Shown piece after piece: positions 1-5,921 of a stretch of DNA of 15,657 bases (position 1 is the stretch's first letter; each line of letters opens with the position of its first letter). The notes under the pieces were generated by a model that was not told the origin of the DNA, ran no database searches, and saw nothing but the letters and a program-made list of their open reading frames with translations. The DNA lies in contig JBDGYV010000073.1 of NCBI GenBank assembly GCA_039588915.1, positions 1-15,657 on the forward strand, given 5' to 3'. A program made the translations under genes and the position numbers. Origin of the DNA: CAMYLR01 sp039588915. GTDB lineage: Bacteria; Gemmatimonadota; Gemmatimonadetes; JACCXV01; JAHWKZ01.

Positions 1-342
1 GGCGAGGAGCGCGGCGGCGGCCATGATCTGGCCCGACTGGCAGTAGCCGCACTGCGGCACGTTGAACTCTTGCCACGCCCGCTGGAGCGGATGCTCACCG
101 TCCGGCGAGAGCCCTTCGATCGTCGTGACCTCTTTGTTGGCGGCGGCCGAAATCGGCGTGATGCAGGATCGGATGACGCGACCGTCAAGGTGGACGGTAC
201 AGGCCCCACAGACCGACAGGCCGCCGCCGCACCCGTACTTGGTCCCGGTCAGGTTGAGCACGTCCCGCAACACCCACAGGAGCGGCATCTGCGGGTCGAC
301 ATCGACACGTTGCACACGGCCGTTGACGGTGAGCTCAATCAT
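1..342 (-). CDS. [2Fe-2S] subunit of isoquinoline 1-oxidoreductase/xanthine dehydrogenase-type hydroxylase, 3' end beyond window
   Basis: This is the small iron-sulfur subunit of a molybdenum hydroxylase. It carries electrons from the molybdopterin subunit through two [2Fe-2S] clusters. Reading from the ATG at 342, 114 residues are visible: an N-terminal plant-ferredoxin-like domain with Cys38, Cys45, Cys48 and Cys60 (CGAC followed by TVHLDG), then the second-cluster domain with the QCGYCQSGQ motif (Cys98, Cys101). Family members are usually about 150-170 residues, so roughly the last third lies off the left edge. The first two cluster cysteines are six residues apart, where the family normally has four; residues Ser43-Val44 look like an insertion. 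The molybdopterin subunit would be expected next, beyond the window. The substrate (aldehyde, purine or N-heterocycle) cannot be told from this subunit. Family call is firm; subfamily is not. Confidence 0.9.
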   Translation of the reverse strand, partial: MIELTVNGRVQRVDVDPQMPLLWVLRDVLNLTGTKYGCGGGLSVCGACTVHLDGRVIRSCITPISAAANKEVTTIEGLSPDGEHPLQRAWQEFNVPQCGYCQSGQIMAAAALLA

Positions 343-403
343 CGCGTCTCGAACAACCTGCACAGTGACGGCGAGTTCGGCAACAGATGGCCTTTTCGGC
401 ACC

Positions 404-422
404 GCAGGTTAAGATGACCTGC
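404..422. promoter_or_regulatory. Inverted repeat in divergent intergenic region (candidate operator)
   Basis: GCAGGT and ACCTGC are perfect inverted 6-bp arms separated by 7 bp. The repeat sits in the 111-bp gap between the divergent iron-sulfur subunit gene and the kinase/lyase gene. Position and symmetry fit a dimeric regulator site, or a short hairpin near the start of either transcript. I found no convincing sigma-70 promoter next to it. Confidence 0.3.
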
Positions 423-453
423 CCGGAGGCTAATCATCATCGCCACGTTCAAA

Positions 454-2769
454 GTGCCCACGTTCTCGGTTGATCAGGCGCGTGCGATCCTCGCCGAGTC
501 GTACGAAATGAATGGACCGGCTACACCGCTTCCCAGTGAACGCGACCAGAACTTCCGCATAGATGTTTCGCCAACTGAGCGGTACGTCTTGAAGATCGCC
601 AACGTTTCCGAGGACCCGAGCCTAGTGGAGGCGCAGAACGCCGCCTTGTCCCATCTAGCGGATAGGGCTTCGATCTGCCCCCGGCCCGTGCCGGCAAGGG
701 ATGATCAGCTCATCACCCGCATCGAGGGACCGGACGGACGCACGTACTTGGTTCGCCTCCTTACTTATCTGGATGGCGTTGCCTTTGGACGTTTGGATGA
801 GAAGTCGCCCGAGCTGCTTTGCAGTCTCGGCAGGAGTCTAGGCATGCTGGATCACGCATTAGAGGATTTCGACCATCCGGCGTTTCACCGCGAGCTCCAC
901 TGGGATCTGGCACAGGGTCTCGATGTCGTCCGGCGATACGCTTCGCTGATCGACAACTCCCGAGTACGTGGGCTGGTCGAGAGCCTGGCCTCTGATGTCG
1001 ATCGCCACACGGTCGAGCGATTGGCATCTCTTCGCCAGAGCATCATCCACAATGACGCCAATGATTACAACGTGCTCGTCGATGGAGACGGGGAGGTTCA
1101 GAGTATTGTCGGGCTAATCGATTTCGGCGATATGGTTCGCAGCTACACGATCGGGGACCTCGCCATCGGTGTTGCCTACGCCTTGCTAGACGTACCGGAT
1201 CCGCTCGACGTGGCCGCCATCGTTACCCGCGGTTACCACGCGCAGAACCCCCTCGACTCGAACGAGACGGGCGCTCTCTACGGACTGATTTGCCTGCGGT
1301 TGTGCATGAGTGTGTGTATCGCTGCCCACCAGACGCGGCAGCGCCCCGACGACTCTTATCTGGCCATCAGCCAGGAACCGATTCGACGAACGCTGCCCAG
1401 GCTGGCGGAGCGCCCGTTCCCGCTCGCCGAAAACGTGCTGCGTGAGGCTTGCGAGCTCACGCCTTCACCCGGACACGCTCCTGGTACCCGGAAAACTCCA
1501 GGCCTCGACACTCCCGCGCTTCTCAACCGACGACGACAGCGAGTGGGTCGGAACCTCAGCGTAGCCTACCGCTCTCCTGTTCACATGTCCCGCGGTTGGA
1601 TGCAGTATCTCTTCGATACGGATGGACGGCGGTACCTTGACGCGTACAACAACGTTCCCCACGTTGGACACTGCCACCCCCGGGTTGTCGCGGCAGCGAC
1701 TCGGCAGATGCGCCGGCTCAACACCAATACGCGATACCTCTACGACTCGCTGGGCGAGTACGCCGAGCGGTTGGCCGGCACGCTGCCCGACCCGCTGGAG
1801 GTGTGCTTCTTTGTCAACTCGGCCAGCGAGGCCAACGAGCTGGCTCTACGGTTGGCCCAGGCCCACACCGGCGCCACCGAGATCATCGTCTTGGAGTCCG
1901 CGTATCACGGACATACGAGCCGCCTGATCGACATCAGCCCGTACAAACATGACGGGCCAGGAGGTCACGGGGCGCCCCCGTGGGTCCACGTGGTTCCGGT
2001 TCCAGACTGCTACCGCGGCCGCTATCGGCGCGAGGACCCCGACGCTGCAGCGAAGTATGCGGCGTACGTTCGCTCAGCGTTTATCGCGGAAACATGCCCC
2101 AGTGTGGGTGGGCAGCTGTTTCTGCCCCGGGGCTACTTCGCCGAGGCCTATAAATATGTGCGCGAGGCTGGGGGCGTGTGCATCGCGGACGAAGTCCAGA
2201 CGGGCTACGGGCGGATTGGGAGCAGCTTCTACGCGTTTGAGCCGCACGGCGTTGTTCCAGACATCGTCGTGCTGGGAAAGCCGATCGGCAACGGCCACCC
2301 CGTCGCTGCGGTGGTCACGACACCCGAGATCGCCGGCTCGTTCGACAACGGCATGGAGTTCTTCAGCACGTTCGGGGGGAATACGGTGTCGTGCGAAGTC
2401 GGCTTGGCCGTTCTCGACATCGTGCAAGAAGAGCGTCTGCAGGAGCACGCAGCCCGAGTGGGCAGTCGGCTGCTTGGGGGTTTTCGCGAGCTCGCCGGTA
2501 CCCACTCGCTCGTTGGTGACATCCGCGGATCGGGTTTGTTCTTGGGTGTCGAGCTCGTCCGAGACCGAGAATCATTGGAGCCGGCCGGAGAGGAAGCATC
2601 GCTCGTGGTTGACCTGATGCGAGAAGCGGGGGTGTTGCTTGGTACGGATGGACCGCACGATAACGTATTGAAGATAAGACCACCGATGCCGTTCGATGAA
2701 TCCAACGCGGACGATCTGATAACCGAATTGGACCGAGCGCTAGAGTCGGTCGATGTTGCGGACAAGTAA
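454..2769 (+). CDS. Fused amino-alcohol kinase (APH/hydroxylysine kinase-like) and PLP-dependent phospho-lyase (class III aminotransferase fold)
   Basis: A 771-residue two-domain cytoplasmic enzyme. Residues ~1-330 form an aminoglycoside-phosphotransferase/hydroxylysine-kinase-like domain: Lys47 in the nucleotide pocket, catalytic-loop HNDANDYN (His199, Asp201, Asn206) and the metal-binding IDFGD (Asp223). Residues ~345-771 form a class III aminotransferase-fold domain with ADEVQTG (Asp579, contacting the PLP ring) and Lys609 in VLGKPIGNGHP as the Schiff-base lysine. The stretch LIDISPYK and the HVGHCHP segment resemble ethanolamine-phosphate and 5-phosphohydroxylysine phospho-lyases (ETNPPL/PHYKPL) more than true transaminases. 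Kinase plus lyase would phosphorylate an amino alcohol and then release phosphate, ammonia and an aldehyde. The substrate (5-hydroxylysine, ethanolamine or other) is inferred. The GTG start has no adjacent Shine-Dalgarno; GGAGG lies 24 bases upstream and an in-frame TGA at 415 limits extension. It may be co-transcribed with the next gene. Confidence 0.9.
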   Translation: MPTFSVDQARAILAESYEMNGPATPLPSERDQNFRIDVSPTERYVLKIANVSEDPSLVEAQNAALSHLADRASICPRPVPARDDQLITRIEGPDGRTYLVRLLTYLDGVAFGRLDEKSPELLCSLGRSLGMLDHALEDFDHPAFHRELHWDLAQGLDVVRRYASLIDNSRVRGLVESLASDVDRHTVERLASLRQSIIHNDANDYNVLVDGDGEVQSIVGLIDFGDMVRSYTIGDLAIGVAYALLDVPDPLDVAAIVTRGYHAQNPLDSNETGALYGLICLRLCMSVCIAAHQTRQRPDDSYLAISQEPIRRTLPRLAERPFPLAENVLREACELTPSPGHAPGTRKTPGLDTPALLNRRRQRVGRNLSVAYRSPVHMSRGWMQYLFDTDGRRYLDAYNNVPHVGHCHPRVVAAATRQMRRLNTNTRYLYDSLGEYAERLAGTLPDPLEVCFFVNSASEANELALRLAQAHTGATEIIVLESAYHGHTSRLIDISPYKHDGPGGHGAPPWVHVVPVPDCYRGRYRREDPDAAAKYAAYVRSAFIAETCPSVGGQLFLPRGYFAEAYKYVREAGGVCIADEVQTGYGRIGSSFYAFEPHGVVPDIVVLGKPIGNGHPVAAVVTTPEIAGSFDNGMEFFSTFGGNTVSCEVGLAVLDIVQEERLQEHAARVGSRLLGGFRELAGTHSLVGDIRGSGLFLGVELVRDRESLEPAGEEASLVVDLMREAGVLLGTDGPHDNVLKIRPPMPFDESNADDLITELDRALESVDVADK

Positions 2770-2774
2770 CTGAG

Positions 2775-2809
2775 AAAGGAGGGGCAGAGGGCGCCATCCT
2801 CTATGAAGA
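2775..2809 (+). promoter_or_regulatory. Shine-Dalgarno separated from its start by a small hairpin
   Basis: A strong AAAGGAGGGG lies at 2775-2784, 25 bases before the quinone oxidoreductase ATG at 2810, which is too far for a normal ribosome binding site. Between them AGAGG (2786-2790) and CCTCT (2798-2802) can pair across a 7-base loop. With the hairpin formed, the effective spacing falls to 8 bases. An in-frame stop at 2804 rules out an earlier start. Confidence 0.35.
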
Positions 2810-3790
2810 ATGAGCGGCAAGATCGTTATTCGAAAATACGGAGGGCCTGAGGTTTTGGAATGGGCGGAAGAAGACCTTCCCGTACCCGGCCCCGGCGAAG
2901 CCCTGATCCGGCAGTCCGCCATCGGCCTCAACTTCATTGATATCTACCAACGCGAGGGCCTCTATCCAATTCCGCTTCCCTTTTCGCCTGGTGTTGAGGC
3001 CGCCGGCGTCATCGAGGTCGTGGGCGAGGGGGTTGAGAACATCATTCCTGGCGACCGGGTGGCGTACTTCGGTGCCGGCAACCCGGGCTCCTACGCAGAG
3101 GCGCGAGTCCTCTCTGCCGACCGTTTGGTAAAGCTGCCGGATTCGATCGATGAGGTGACCGCCGCCGGCGCGATGCTGAAAGGTGCCACCGTTGAATACC
3201 TGATCCGCCGCACGTATCCGGTAAAAGCGGACGATTGGGTCTTGTTCCACGCCGCCTCGGGAGGGGTCGGATCGATTGCGATCCAATGGCTGAAAGCGAT
3301 TGGGACCAACATCATCGGCACCGTCGGATCCAAGGAGAAGGCCACTCTCGCCGAACAAAACGGATGCCAGTACACCATCCTGTATCGAGATGAGGATATC
3401 GCCGCCCGGGTGAAGGAGATTACCGATGGCCACGGTGTCGATGTGGTCTACGATTCCGTCGGCAAGGACACCTTTGAGGCGTCTTTAGATTCTCTCAAGC
3501 CCCGTGGCCTGATGGTCAGCTTCGGCAACGCCTCGGGCCCGGTTCCGGACTTCGCACCTTTGCTTCTCAGCCAAAAAGGTTCCCTTTTCCTGACCCGGCC
3601 AACGGTAAAGGATTATTACGCCACGCCTGGAGATTTTGCCGAAGGGACGAAGGCGCTTCTGGATGCCGTTTCCTCCGGCACTATCAATGTCGCCGTCAAC
3701 CAAACCTACGCGCTGAGGGAAGTCCAACAGGCCCACCGTGATCTTGAAGGGCGCAAGACCAGCGGCTCGACCGTTCTGATCCCGGCATGA
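2810..3790 (+). CDS. NAD(P)H:quinone oxidoreductase, zinc-independent zeta-crystallin type
   Basis: A 326-residue member of the medium-chain dehydrogenase/reductase superfamily, the usual length for QorA-type enzymes. The N-terminal GroES-like catalytic domain (to about residue 125) contains GLNFIDIYQREGLY (39-52) and the FSPGVEAAGVI motif (58-68). The Rossmann domain carries the nucleotide loop AASGGVGS (148-155). The cysteine and histidine ligands of zinc alcohol dehydrogenases are absent, so it should act as a metal-free NAD(P)H-dependent reductase of quinones or small enones in the cytoplasm. It lies 40 bp after the kinase/lyase gene and overlaps the next gene by 4 bp (ATGA), suggesting one operon. 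A physiological link to the kinase/lyase is not evident. The first in-frame ATG after an upstream stop is taken as the start. Confidence 0.92.
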   Translation: MSGKIVIRKYGGPEVLEWAEEDLPVPGPGEALIRQSAIGLNFIDIYQREGLYPIPLPFSPGVEAAGVIEVVGEGVENIIPGDRVAYFGAGNPGSYAEARVLSADRLVKLPDSIDEVTAAGAMLKGATVEYLIRRTYPVKADDWVLFHAASGGVGSIAIQWLKAIGTNIIGTVGSKEKATLAEQNGCQYTILYRDEDIAARVKEITDGHGVDVVYDSVGKDTFEASLDSLKPRGLMVSFGNASGPVPDFAPLLLSQKGSLFLTRPTVKDYYATPGDFAEGTKALLDAVSSGTINVAVNQTYALREVQQAHRDLEGRKTSGSTVLIPA

Positions 3791-4086
3791 CGCTCGTTCT
3801 CCTGGGTGTGATCCTGTGGCTCGTGAGCGTCGGGTTCTTCGTGCGTTTGCGGCGGCTGATACGGAGCCGGCACCCGGTGGCTTGGGCCGAGCATGGCACA
3901 CCGCTCTTCGTCCCGATTCTCGATCGGCGCCGTTGGTCGCGGGAGTCGACGCGATTCTGGTGGTCGGGGTATCGCGACCTTGGCGATCCTGATGTCGACC
4001 GAGCGATGTGGATCTGCCGGGTGTCATTTGTGGCGATGTTGCTGGTTGCGCTGGCCGTGTTGCTTGTGGAGGTCGTGGGATCGTAA
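3787..4086 (+). CDS. Small membrane protein, two predicted helices, unknown function
   Basis: A 99-residue protein whose ATG overlaps the stop of the quinone oxidoreductase gene (ATGA), so translation is probably coupled. Hydrophobic segments at about residues 2-20 and 76-96 flank a basic, Arg/Trp-rich middle containing GYRDLGDPDVDR (61-72). This layout, with one helix at each end and a YRD-type soluble segment before the second helix, recalls small stress-associated membrane proteins such as UspB. The resemblance is from memory and too weak for a name. GC content and codon use match its neighbours. Coding status rests on the coupling, the clean two-helix profile and the terminator-like hairpin directly downstream. 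Confidence 0.75.
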   Translation: MTLVLLGVILWLVSVGFFVRLRRLIRSRHPVAWAEHGTPLFVPILDRRRWSRESTRFWWSGYRDLGDPDVDRAMWICRVSFVAMLLVALAVLLVEVVGS

Positions 4087-4091
4087 CCACG

Positions 4092-4141
4092 CCAGCATCG
4101 GGAGGGGCGCTTGGTTCCCCCTACGGTGCTGGCCGGGTTTT
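4092..4141 (+). terminator. Terminator-like stem-loop after the kinase/lyase-qor unit
   Basis: The arms 4092-4107 and 4117-4132 can pair almost along their length: a CCAGCA/TGCTGG base, wobble and mismatch positions in the middle, and a GGGG/CCCC top around a 9-base loop. It starts a few bases after the stop of the small membrane protein. The tail is only a short T run (4138-4141), so termination efficiency is uncertain. Confidence 0.5.
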
Positions 4142-4163
4142 CCCTGACAGATCACTGAATCCA

Positions 4164-4228
4164 CCTAGTCGTAGACTCAAAACGGGTGTTTTGTTTTCGA
4201 CCCGCAAAAGTCTATCAGGAGGTCTAGG
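4164..4228 (+). promoter_or_regulatory. Nested-stem leader enclosing the ribosome binding site
   Basis: Three nested complementary arms lie directly upstream of the ATG at 4229: CCTAG/CTAGG (4164-4168 with 4224-4228), TAGACT/AGTCTA (4172-4177 with 4209-4214) and CGGGT/ACCCG (4183-4187 with 4200-4204). The inner pair of stems is separated by an A-rich internal loop and capped by a 12-base T-rich loop. AGGAGG (4217-4222) falls inside the asymmetric internal loop, so folding could control ribosome access. Predicted by eye; no folding energy was computed. Confidence 0.35.
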
Positions 4229-4603
4229 ATGGCTCTTGAAAGCGAGAAGGCAGAGCTTCGTCTCGCCGAAAAGCTCGATGCTGTCGGGTGGGGAGCGTTC
4301 TTCGTCTGGGTGGGTTACGCGCTTCTAGCAGATGTTGGTTTTGGGATCGGTCTGCTTGGGGTTGGGATCATCACCTTGGGTGGCCAGATGGCCCGCAGGA
4401 TGTATTCGCTGCCACTCGAGGGTTTTTGGGTTGTCGTCGGTCTGATCTTTACGCTTGGTGGCGCATGGGAGTTGTTCGAGGTGACGATCGACCTGGCGCC
4501 TGTCCTATTGATCGCACTAGGACTGGTCGTGGTTGGTTTGGGCCTTTCGGGCAAGCGGCTCGGAGGAGAGAAGCCCTTCTGTAGCTGGGAGCGCTCCGAC
4601 TAG
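4229..4603 (+). CDS. Four-helix membrane protein, LiaI/LiaF-like transmembrane region
   Basis: A 124-residue integral membrane protein. A charged 15-residue N-terminus is followed by four hydrophobic segments at about 18-34, 36-52, 64-81 and 88-107, paired as hairpins with a positively charged turn at MARRMYS (54-60). The Gly/Leu-rich repeats resemble the N-terminal membrane domain of LiaF/LiaI-type (DUF5668-like) cell-envelope stress proteins. No soluble LiaF C-terminal domain is present. The start is well supported by AGGAGG six bases before the ATG. The gene sits alone between a terminator-like hairpin upstream and a convergent zinc-ribbon gene 32 bp downstream, and its leader can form nested stems. 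Function is not known; the family resemblance is tentative. Confidence 0.8.
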   Translation: MALESEKAELRLAEKLDAVGWGAFFVWVGYALLADVGFGIGLLGVGIITLGGQMARRMYSLPLEGFWVVVGLIFTLGGAWELFEVTIDLAPVLLIALGLVVVGLGLSGKRLGGEKPFCSWERSD

Positions 4604-4635
4604 CGACACCTTGCTCTCGCTGCATGTACCGCCGG

Positions 4636-4806
4636 TTACGACTTGGTGCTCGTCTTCGCGAAGAAGGTCGAGAAGATCTGATGCGTCTTGTTGCTTTTGC
4701 ACTCCGGGCACGGGGGTAGTTCTTCGGTTTCGTCGTGCTCGGTCATGTGCTGAGTGATGGTAAACGTCTTCTCGCACTCCTCACACAGATACTCGTAGAT
4801 AGGCAT
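4636..4806 (-). CDS. FmdB-family small zinc-ribbon protein
   Basis: A 56-residue protein read from the ATG at 4806. It begins MPIYEYLCEEC, the characteristic start of FmdB-family zinc ribbons, and has two CxxC pairs (Cys8/Cys11 and Cys33/Cys36) that would bind one zinc. The residues between are acidic (EHDETEEL) and the tail is Ser/Thr/Lys-rich (TSTKS). FmdB was named as a putative regulator of formamidase expression, but the role of most members is unknown. AGAGG sits about seven bases before the start. It is convergent with the membrane protein gene and divergent from the PEGA lipoprotein. The gene is short enough to be missed by length cut-offs, but the motif leaves little doubt. Confidence 0.9.
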   Translation of the reverse strand: MPIYEYLCEECEKTFTITQHMTEHDETEELPPCPECKSNKTHQIFSTFFAKTSTKS

Positions 4807-4831
4807 CCTAAACCTCTATTACGACGAGAGT

Positions 4832-4849
4832 CGGCGGACGTTTCCGCCG
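4832..4849. repeat. Short GC-rich inverted repeat
   Basis: CGGCGGA and TCCGCCG form a perfect 7-bp stem with a CGTT loop. It lies in the 189-bp gap between the FmdB-like gene and the divergent PEGA lipoprotein gene. No T-tract follows on either strand, so it is not a terminator; it may be an operator or leader hairpin. Confidence 0.3.
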
Positions 4850-4995
4850 TCACCACGAGCGTACGAGGTCGTCGGTCCGGTGTCAAGCGACTTCCGTTGT
4901 GGGTGTGAGTTCGAGTCCGTGCCTGTAGTCAATCCGCCGACATCGCTATCCCCTCAGGAACATCGCGCTTGAACGACTGGTACTTGAGGGGGACC

Positions 4996-5418
4996 ATGAA
5001 CATCAAGCGAAGCCTCCCATTCATCCCGTTGCTGGGACTTATTCTCTTGCCTGGTTGCGCGTCGACCCAGAAGCTGTCGATCCAGACGGAACCGAGCGGA
5101 GCCGAGGTGTTTCTTCAACGGCGCGGCGATCTGGAGGTGCACGCTGCCGTCGAGGGAGTTTACGGAGCGCTGGACTCGGATTCTATTGGCGAGGATTTCT
5201 ACTCGCTGGGTACGACGCCGCTCGAGTACGAGTTCGACCTCAGGGAACACGAAGCAGCCGTCTATAGCCCGAGAGCCGGCGGCAGCGTTTCGCGGCACTT
5301 CACCGAGGGCACGATCCGGATCGTGCGAGAAGGGTATCAGACCGTAGAACGGCTAGTTCGGTTCTCCGGTAGCCCGATCAGCCTGGTGGTTCCTCTGCAA
5401 TCCGTGAACGAGGATTGA
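4996..5418 (+). CDS. PEGA-like lipoprotein
   Basis: A 140-residue predicted lipoprotein. The signal peptide has basic residues at 4-5, a hydrophobic core and a lipobox LPGC with Cys21 as the lipidated residue. The mature part starts with a strand typical of PEGA domains (SIQTEPSGAEVFL), then LGTTPLEYEFDL and IRIVREGYQ, the surface-layer-like beta module normally about 70 residues. An insertion between the PSGAEV strand and the GTTP turn makes this copy longer than the usual domain. PEGA proteins occur in cell envelopes and probably mediate protein-protein contacts; no enzyme activity is expected. The ATG at 4996 is chosen over a TTG at 4969 because it gives a canonical lipoprotein signal and follows GAGGGGG. 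It ends 14 bp from the convergent gene. Confidence 0.8.
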   Translation: MNIKRSLPFIPLLGLILLPGCASTQKLSIQTEPSGAEVFLQRRGDLEVHAAVEGVYGALDSDSIGEDFYSLGTTPLEYEFDLREHEAAVYSPRAGGSVSRHFTEGTIRIVREGYQTVERLVRFSGSPISLVVPLQSVNED

Positions 5419-5432
5419 ACACGGCGCAATAA

Positions 5433-5921
5433 CTACTCGCTCGCGGGCGCCCCGATATCAGCGGCCACTCTCCACGCGTCGTCAGCTTGACGTTGCCACA
5501 CGGTCAGGTACATGCCGTGGCTCAGCGACGGTTCGTCTTCGCCGGTCCCCGCCCCAACCACCCTATAGGCTCCGATCGTGTACCCGAGATCGTTGCTCGA
5601 ACTAATCTCGGCACGGATCGGATCCCACAGGAGGTGCGCTGTGGAGTCGGCAAAAAACGGGGCCATGAGCTCTCGGATCGCCTCATGACCGCGGACTTCA
5701 CCTTCACCCTGCACTATCACACCATCGGCCTCGAACCACGCGAGCCATCCGTCGATGCCGCGCTGGGCCGTTTCCTGTGCGAAGGCGCGATCAGCCTCGA
5801 TCAGCGCTTGGGCCGGGTCTTCCGCCGCTGACTCGGCCGGAGAGTCCTGGGAGGCTGTGTCGCAACTCGCGAGAGTCACCCACACGAATGCTATGAAAAG
5901 TCCGAATCGCGGGTTTGTCAT
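5433..5921 (-). CDS. SnoaL/DUF4440-like lipoprotein
   Basis: A 162-residue predicted lipoprotein. The N-terminal hydrophobic segment ends in TLASC, with Cys20 as the lipidation site, followed by a Ser/Glu-rich linker to about residue 35. The rest is an NTF2-like fold of the DUF4440/SnoaL type: a helix with ALIEADRAFAQE (39-50), then WFEADGVIVQGEGEVRGHEAI (62-82), and beta strands ending in WQRQADDAWRVAADIG. Such domains bind small hydrophobic ligands or serve as scaffolds; no catalytic residues can be assigned. Its ATG overlaps the stop of the upstream SRPBCC gene (ATGA), so both are likely translated together. A longer open frame extends to 6359, but that part is antisense to the SRPBCC gene frame and is not accepted. 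Confidence 0.85.
   Translation of the reverse strand: MTNPRFGLFIAFVWVTLASCDTASQDSPAESAAEDPAQALIEADRAFAQETAQRGIDGWLAWFEADGVIVQGEGEVRGHEAIRELMAPFFADSTAHLLWDPIRAEISSSNDLGYTIGAYRVVGAGTGEDEPSLSHGMYLTVWQRQADDAWRVAADIGAPASE

Noticed and set aside
62..417. Two overlapping plus-strand open frames
   Set aside because: They are antisense to the [2Fe-2S] subunit gene, whose cluster motifs identify the true coding strand.
1949..2617. 222-codon plus-strand frame inside the aminotransferase half
   Set aside because: It is a shifted frame of the fused kinase/lyase gene; Arg/Ser/Thr-rich translation without motifs.
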